A stretch of 64,000 nucleotides of DNA from Candidatus Melainabacteria bacterium (GTDB lineage Bacteria > Cyanobacteriota > Vampirovibrionia > Obscuribacterales > Obscuribacteraceae). The stretch is from contig RXJR01000009.1 in the NCBI GenBank assembly GCA_003963305.1, forward strand, positions 372,150 through 436,149, given 5' to 3'. Under the pieces are notes generated by a model that worked only from the letters and a program-made list of their open reading frames with translations, had not been told where the DNA came from and ran no database searches. A program made the position numbers and the translations under genes. Position 1 is the stretch's first letter. Each line of letters opens with the position of its first letter. This document shows, piece after piece, positions 60,072 to 64,000 of the stretch.

Positions 60072-61736
60072 ATGAACGCCGAACAAACTAAGGATCGTCA
60101 TATCAAAATTTTCGATACGACCTTGAGAGATGGTCAGCAATGCCCAGGAGCGGGCATGGATTTCGAGCACAATCTCGAATATGCCAGGCTGGCTTGTGCC
60201 CTTCGCGTCGATGTATTAGAAGCTGGTTTCCCCTCAGCCAGCAAGATGGACTTTGACATTGTTCGCACTATTTGCGAAGAAGTGGCAACAATGGACTATA
60301 AGCCGACCATAGCTGGTTTGTGCCAGTTGCGTGAAGAGCAAGTAATTCGCACAATCGAGTCGTTGCAGCCGCTGGTCCCATTCGGCAAAGCTCGTTTGCA
60401 TACTTATGTTCCAGTTGACCCTGAATTGATGCCGGCCTCTCTCGGTAAGCTTGCCGATGACAAAGAGAGAATCATCGCCGACCTTTATCGACTGACACGC
60501 ATGGCTGTAGAAGCCGGCATGGAAGTTCAGTTCAGCCCTGAAGGTTACTCACGCATGCGGGGGAACTTCGATTTCACAACCGATTTGATTCGCGCCGCCA
60601 TACAGGCTGGCGCCACTGTCATCAACTGTCCTGACACAATAGGCGGCGCCTCGGTATTTGAAGGTGAAGACTATTTTGTGAGGAAGATGGTCAGACATGC
60701 TGAAATCATGCGTCGAGAGTTTCCGGCGCAAAACATCATCTGGTCAGTACACTGCCACAATGATTTCGGATTGGCGGTCCAGAACTCCTTGAACGGGGTA
60801 ATTGATGGACCGGCCTCACAAATTGAAGGATGTATCAACGGTATTGGTGAGCGGGCTGGAAACGCTGCGCTTGAACAGTGCATCATGATCGTCAAACATT
60901 TCAGTGAAGCTTCCGGCAACGAAAATCCCTATTACACGACTGTGGCGACTGAGAAGTTGCAGGAGATTTCTGATTTTGTCAGTCAGCACATGTTGCCCCG
61001 CCAGCCGCACTGGCCCGTTAGTGGAGACAACGCCGCCAAGCATTCTTCCGGCGGTCATACAAATGCTATTTTGAAGAACCCCATGGCCTATCAGCCGTTT
61101 GACCCGAAAGAGATCGGTAAGAAAATTTCTTTCTTGTTTGGTCCTTTGAGCGGTGGCAATCATGCCAAATCAATCATCGAAGACTTTGGCTATATCTGTG
61201 AAGAGTCGGAAAAGGCAGAAGTCGCCCAGTTCATAAAAAATCAGTTCCCGCTGCGTCGTAAGGGCATTACTGACGATGAGTTGTTCGGTGCTTATGTGAA
61301 GTATCGTCAACCAATTCATATCGAATCGATTGAATACTCCAAACAGGCTGACAGAGCGCAAGTTAAGCTGCTGGGAAGATTCTTTGACGAAGTCGGTCTG
61401 GTAGAAGAAGACAACGCCGGACGCGATTCAGCCCTTGCAGCAGTAAAAAATGCCATTGAAAAACGTTTCGGCAAGTTCCAGATTCTCAGCCACAGAAGCC
61501 ATTCTGATGGCGCAGGTATCGATGCTTGCAGTATTTCAGAGATCTACATAAGCACAGAAAGCGGAATGCAATTTAAAGGCAACGGTCAGGATCACGACAT
61601 CGAGATCTCTGCTATCAAGGCATTAATTGATGCTGTTAACAGAGCTTATGTTCACAGGCATTTCGCTGTAAACTCTGAATCTGTCGCCGTTATGGGTGGC
61701 AAAGAAGAGAAGTCGAAACAAGTTTCGGTGGCGTAA
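60072..61736 (+). CDS. leuA: 2-isopropylmalate synthase
   Basis: ATG 60072 follows AAGGA and fits the family; the frame opens at 60045 inside the terminator tail. The 554-residue enzyme condenses acetyl-CoA and 2-oxoisovalerate in the first step of leucine synthesis. Visible motifs: KIFDTTLRDGQQCPGAGM (metal-binding Asp), LEAGFPSAS, FSPEGYSRM, CHNDFGLAVQNSLNGVIDG (metal His), and GIGERAGNAALEQC. The C-terminal ~140 residues match the allosteric domain for leucine feedback. Expression is controlled by the upstream leader-peptide attenuator. Confidence 0.97.
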   Translation: MNAEQTKDRHIKIFDTTLRDGQQCPGAGMDFEHNLEYARLACALRVDVLEAGFPSASKMDFDIVRTICEEVATMDYKPTIAGLCQLREEQVIRTIESLQPLVPFGKARLHTYVPVDPELMPASLGKLADDKERIIADLYRLTRMAVEAGMEVQFSPEGYSRMRGNFDFTTDLIRAAIQAGATVINCPDTIGGASVFEGEDYFVRKMVRHAEIMRREFPAQNIIWSVHCHNDFGLAVQNSLNGVIDGPASQIEGCINGIGERAGNAALEQCIMIVKHFSEASGNENPYYTTVATEKLQEISDFVSQHMLPRQPHWPVSGDNAAKHSSGGHTNAILKNPMAYQPFDPKEIGKKISFLFGPLSGGNHAKSIIEDFGYICEESEKAEVAQFIKNQFPLRRKGITDDELFGAYVKYRQPIHIESIEYSKQADRAQVKLLGRFFDEVGLVEEDNAGRDSALAAVKNAIEKRFGKFQILSHRSHSDGAGIDACSISEIYISTESGMQFKGNGQDHDIEISAIKALIDAVNRAYVHRHFAVNSESVAVMGGKEEKSKQVSVA

Positions 61737-61771
61737 GTGTAACGACCTTTCAGCTAATTTGAAGGCGGGGG

Positions 61772-61799
61772 TTGACGCATTCTGGAGGTCAGCTATGCT
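61772..61799 (+). promoter_or_regulatory. Promoter of the ilvD leader
   Basis: TTGACG at 61772-61777 and TATGCT at 61794-61799 are 16 bp apart. Transcription would start near 61806, giving a ~48-nt untranslated region before the leader peptide's GTG. Confidence 0.65.
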
Positions 61800-61853
61800 T
61801 AAGAAATCGCAGGGCGTGAAATCGCCTCGTCTTCTTCCTATATTTTGGATGTC

Positions 61854-61934
61854 GTGAACAACAACTCTATTCTAGTAGTCGGTATTAACGTCCTAGTGCT
61901 AATTATGCGCTATCGGTGCGGGCCGCCTGCTTAA
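61854..61934 (+). CDS. ilvD leader peptide (26 aa, Ile/Leu/Val-rich)
   Basis: GTG 61854, behind GGAT, to TAA 61932-61934 encodes VNNNSILVVGINVLVLIMRY then RCGPPA. In the run ILVVGINVLVLI (61869-61904) ten of twelve codons are Ile, Leu or Val, exactly the products of the pathway containing ilvD and ilvC. The peptide's C-terminal codons overlap the antiterminator strand at 61915-61922. This is the expected design of an ilv attenuator leader. The start codon is the least certain element; an ATG two codons upstream is out of frame and stops at once. Confidence 0.85.
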   Translation: MNNNSILVVGINVLVLIMRYRCGPPA

Positions 61935-61985
61935 GCAAGCAATGAACAATGCCCCGCACCTTATCCAGGTAGCGGGGCTTTTTTT
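61915..61985 (+). terminator. ilvD attenuator: antiterminator strand and terminator
   Basis: Terminator: GCCCCGC (61951-61957) pairs with GCGGGGC (61972-61978), extended by ACCT/AGGT, with T-run 61979-61985. Alternative: GGTGCGGG (61915-61922) pairs perfectly with CCCGCACC (61953-61960), destroying the terminator. The upstream strand lies inside the leader peptide's last codons, so a ribosome finishing the peptide masks it and lets the terminator form. Confidence 0.87.
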
Positions 61986-62092
61986 CAGGCAATTTTTCGA
62001 GCAACTTTTCGAGCAATTTAAGTCCATCGATCTTTCAGTATTCATCCAACATTCAGGTCAGTCCTACTCGCCAGTCCTACTCGGAGACAACA

Positions 62093-63769
62093 ATGCATAG
62101 CGACGCAATTAAGAAGGGAATCAGTCGAGCGCCGGCTCGAGCTATGTTGAAGGCAACTGGTTTGACCGACGAAGATTTGAGCAAGCCGCTTGTCGCCATT
62201 GCCAACACCTGGACCGAAGCGGGTCCGTGTAACTATGGATTGCGCGATCTTTCAGAAAAGGTCAAGGAAGGTGTTCGTAAAGCTGGTGGTACTCCGATTG
62301 AATTCAACACAATCGTTGTATCAGACGGCATCTCGATGGGGACAGAGGGAATGAAAGCCTCTCTCGTCTCGCGTGAAGTAATTGCTGATTCAATCGAGTT
62401 GGCTGTGCGTGGTCATATGTTTGACGCTGTTGTGGCTCTGACTGGATGCGACAAAACTACTCCGGCTGCTGTTATGGCTCTGGCCAGATTAGACCTTCCT
62501 TCTCTGGTTATGTACGGCGGCTCGATCATGCCCGGTCATTTCCGTGGACGCGATGTCACTATCCAGGAAGTATTCGAGGGTGTGGGCTCTTGTGCAGCGG
62601 GTCTGATGAGTGAAGCTGATCTGGCAGAACTGGAGAATCAAGCCTGTCCAGGGGCGGGTTCATGCGGCGGACAGTTCACGGCCAACACTATGTCTACGGC
62701 AATAACGTTCCTTGGAATGTCGCCGATGGGAGCCAATGATATTCCTGCGCTGGACCCGCGCAAGCTTGAGGCCGCTAAGCGTTGCGGCGAGATCGTCATG
62801 GACATCTACAAGCAAGGATTGAAGCCCAGTCAGATCATCACCAGGAAGGCGCTCGAGAACGCCATAGCGTCAGTTATGGCGACAGGCGGATCCACGAACG
62901 CTGTCTTGCATCTGCTTGCCATTGCCCGTGAAGCTAATGTGCCTTTGACTCTCGACGAGTTCGACGCCATCTCGCGCAAGACACCTACTGTCGTCGATCT
63001 GAAGCCGGGCGGAAAGTTTGTCGCTCCGGATATGGAGGCAGCCGGCGGTATGAGACTCCTGGCTAAGCGCTTGATGGATGCAGGACATTTGCGTGATGCG
63101 TTGACCGTGACAGGACGAAATCTTTTCGAAGAAGCTGCAGAAGCTGTGGAGACGCCAGGGCAGCAGGTAATCCGGGCGGTTGATAATCCTGTTAAAGCAA
63201 CAGGCGGAATCGTTATATTGCGTGGATCGCTTTCGCCTGACGGTTGCGTGATGAAGATCTCCGGTCATGAAACGAAATATTTCCAGGGACCGGCAAAAGT
63301 TTTCGATTCTGAAGAAGAAACTTTCGAAGGTTTGATGCGCGGTGACATAAAGGCTGGAGACGTTGTGGTAATCCGCTATGTCGGACCTAAGGGTGCTCCG
63401 GGCATGCCTGAGATGTTGCAGGTCACAGGAGCCATCGTCGGAGCCGGTCTGGGGGCAAGCGTCGCCCTGATCACTGACGGGCGCTTCAGCGGAGCCTCCC
63501 ACGGTCTGGTTGTCGGGCATGTCGCCCCCGAGGCAGCCGTCGGTGGACCGATTGCATTAATTCAGAACGGTGATGTTATTACGATTGACGTTGTCAATAG
63601 AAGCCTTAATGTAGAGGGCGACATCAAGTCGCGCGCCAGCGACTGGAAGGCCCCTGAGCCTAAATATAAGACTGGCGTATTTGCTAAATACTGGCAGACA
63701 GTTTCATCTGCGGCTCATGGAGCCGTGACTGGCAGCTTCCCGGACGAGCTTGCCGTAAGCGTTCACTAG
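62093..63769 (+). CDS. ilvD: Dihydroxy-acid dehydratase
   Basis: ATG 62093 is preceded by GGAG at a seven-base spacing. The 558-residue protein has the Fe-S cysteines and signatures of Ilv[81 protein letters not shown], and [20 protein letters not shown]. It dehydrates dihydroxyisovalerate and dihydroxymethylvalerate, the third common step of valine and isoleucine synthesis. It is controlled by the leader-peptide attenuator 108 bp upstream and is co-transcribed with ilvC, 15 bp downstream. Confidence 0.97.
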   Translation: MHSDAIKKGISRAPARAMLKATGLTDEDLSKPLVAIANTWTEAGPCNYGLRDLSEKVKEGVRKAGGTPIEFNTIVVSDGISMGTEGMKASLVSREVIADSIELAVRGHMFDAVVALTGCDKTTPAAVMALARLDLPSLVMYGGSIMPGHFRGRDVTIQEVFEGVGSCAAGLMSEADLAELENQACPGAGSCGGQFTANTMSTAITFLGMSPMGANDIPALDPRKLEAAKRCGEIVMDIYKQGLKPSQIITRKALENAIASVMATGGSTNAVLHLLAIAREANVPLTLDEFDAISRKTPTVVDLKPGGKFVAPDMEAAGGMRLLAKRLMDAGHLRDALTVTGRNLFEEAAEAVETPGQQVIRAVDNPVKATGGIVILRGSLSPDGCVMKISGHETKYFQGPAKVFDSEEETFEGLMRGDIKAGDVVVIRYVGPKGAPGMPEMLQVTGAIVGAGLGASVALITDGRFSGASHGLVVGHVAPEAAVGGPIALIQNGDVITIDVVNRSLNVEGDIKSRASDWKAPEPKYKTGVFAKYWQTVSSAAHGAVTGSFPDELAVSVH

Positions 63770-63784
63770 AAAGAGGAGAAGATA

Positions 63785-64000
63785 ATGACCAAGATGTATT
63801 GGGAAGCCGATGCCAACGCAGACGCACTGAAAGGAAAGACCATCGCCGTGCTCGGCTACGGCAGCCAGGGCCGTGCTCATGCCATGAACCTGCGCGACAG
63901 CGGTTGCGATGTGGTCTTGGGACTTCGCAAAGGCGGCAAGACCTGGCAGCAGGCTGAAGAAGATGGATGGACTCCCAAAGAGCCTAAAGCTGCTGTCGCA
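63785..64000 (+). CDS. ilvC: Ketol-acid reductoisomerase, C-terminus beyond the window
   Basis: ATG 63785 follows AGGAG. The visible 72 codons give [20 protein letters not shown], the NADPH-binding Rossmann motif of IlvC, and [20 protein letters not shown]. The enzyme makes the dihydroxy acids used by IlvD. It is cut by the right edge. It is presumably part of the ilvDC transcription unit. Confidence 0.95.
   Translation, partial: MTKMYWEADANADALKGKTIAVLGYGSQGRAHAMNLRDSGCDVVLGLRKGGKTWQQAEEDGWTPKEPKAAVA

Overview
The window is a piece of a bacterial chromosome with a two-membrane envelope (OmpA-type protein, TonB-like C-terminal domain, lipobox and Tat signals). It has moderate GC content, many GTG and TTG starts, weak Shine-Dalgarno sites and a large share of secreted low-complexity proteins. 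The cyanobacterial-looking DnaK and the mix of large secreted repeat proteins suggest the non-photosynthetic sister lineages of Cyanobacteria (Melainabacteria/Vampirovibrionia, perhaps the Obscuribacter group). That placement is an inference from gene style, not from a marker gene. I recognised no rRNA, tRNA, CRISPR array, transposase or prophage.

Layout. 1-3.9 kb: a minus-strand repair pair, an XPD/DinG-like helicase with an N-terminal nuclease domain overlapping an exonuclease/GIY-YIG fusion cut by the left edge. 4-12 kb: secreted proteins, an M28 peptidase, a TonB-like protein, an MprF-like lipid aminoacyltransferase, a small GIY-YIG protein and dnaK. 12.4-21 kb, the most unusual part: a candidate structured RNA, two tandem paralogous small proteins with duplicated upstream DNA, and two translationally coupled polytopic membrane proteins that are paralogs of each other, the second 1790 residues long with a repeat-rich tail. 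21-26 kb: an orphan OmpR-type regulator and cell-wall proteins (LysM protein, amidase). 26-38 kb: RecQ, a VOC protein, an OmpA-type protein, an alpha/beta hydrolase, several unknown secreted or lipoprotein genes and a Tat-exported GH30 hydrolase. 39-50.5 kb: a surface-glycan region with a GT2, three ArnT/PMT-like GT-C enzymes, a sugar epimerase, an AsnB-type synthetase and a DUF4037-like protein. 50.5-59.7 kb: mixed genes including a TPR protein, a dicarboxylate/amino-acid symporter, a GNAT protein, a divergent pair sharing one membrane anchor, an alpha-amylase-family enzyme and a protein of MshE-N-like repeats. 59.8-64 kb: branched-chain amino acid genes leuA, ilvD and ilvC (cut by the right edge).

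Two things stand out. First, leuA and ilvD are each preceded by a short leader peptide gene rich in the codons of the pathway's products (7 Leu codons; 10 Ile/Leu/Val codons out of 12), followed by a terminator and a perfectly complementary upstream antiterminator strand. This is textbook ribosome-mediated attenuation. The leuA leader has an ideal promoter placing the ATG at about +1, so it may be leaderless. Second, a 28-bp perfect palindrome (core CCGATATCGG) occurs eleven times, always between genes. Where copies cluster, their centres are 42-43 bp apart, about four helical turns.

The coupled membrane-protein pair resembles VirB6/TrbL-type channel subunits in layout only. No VirB4, VirD4 or other secretion gene is in the window, so its function is open.
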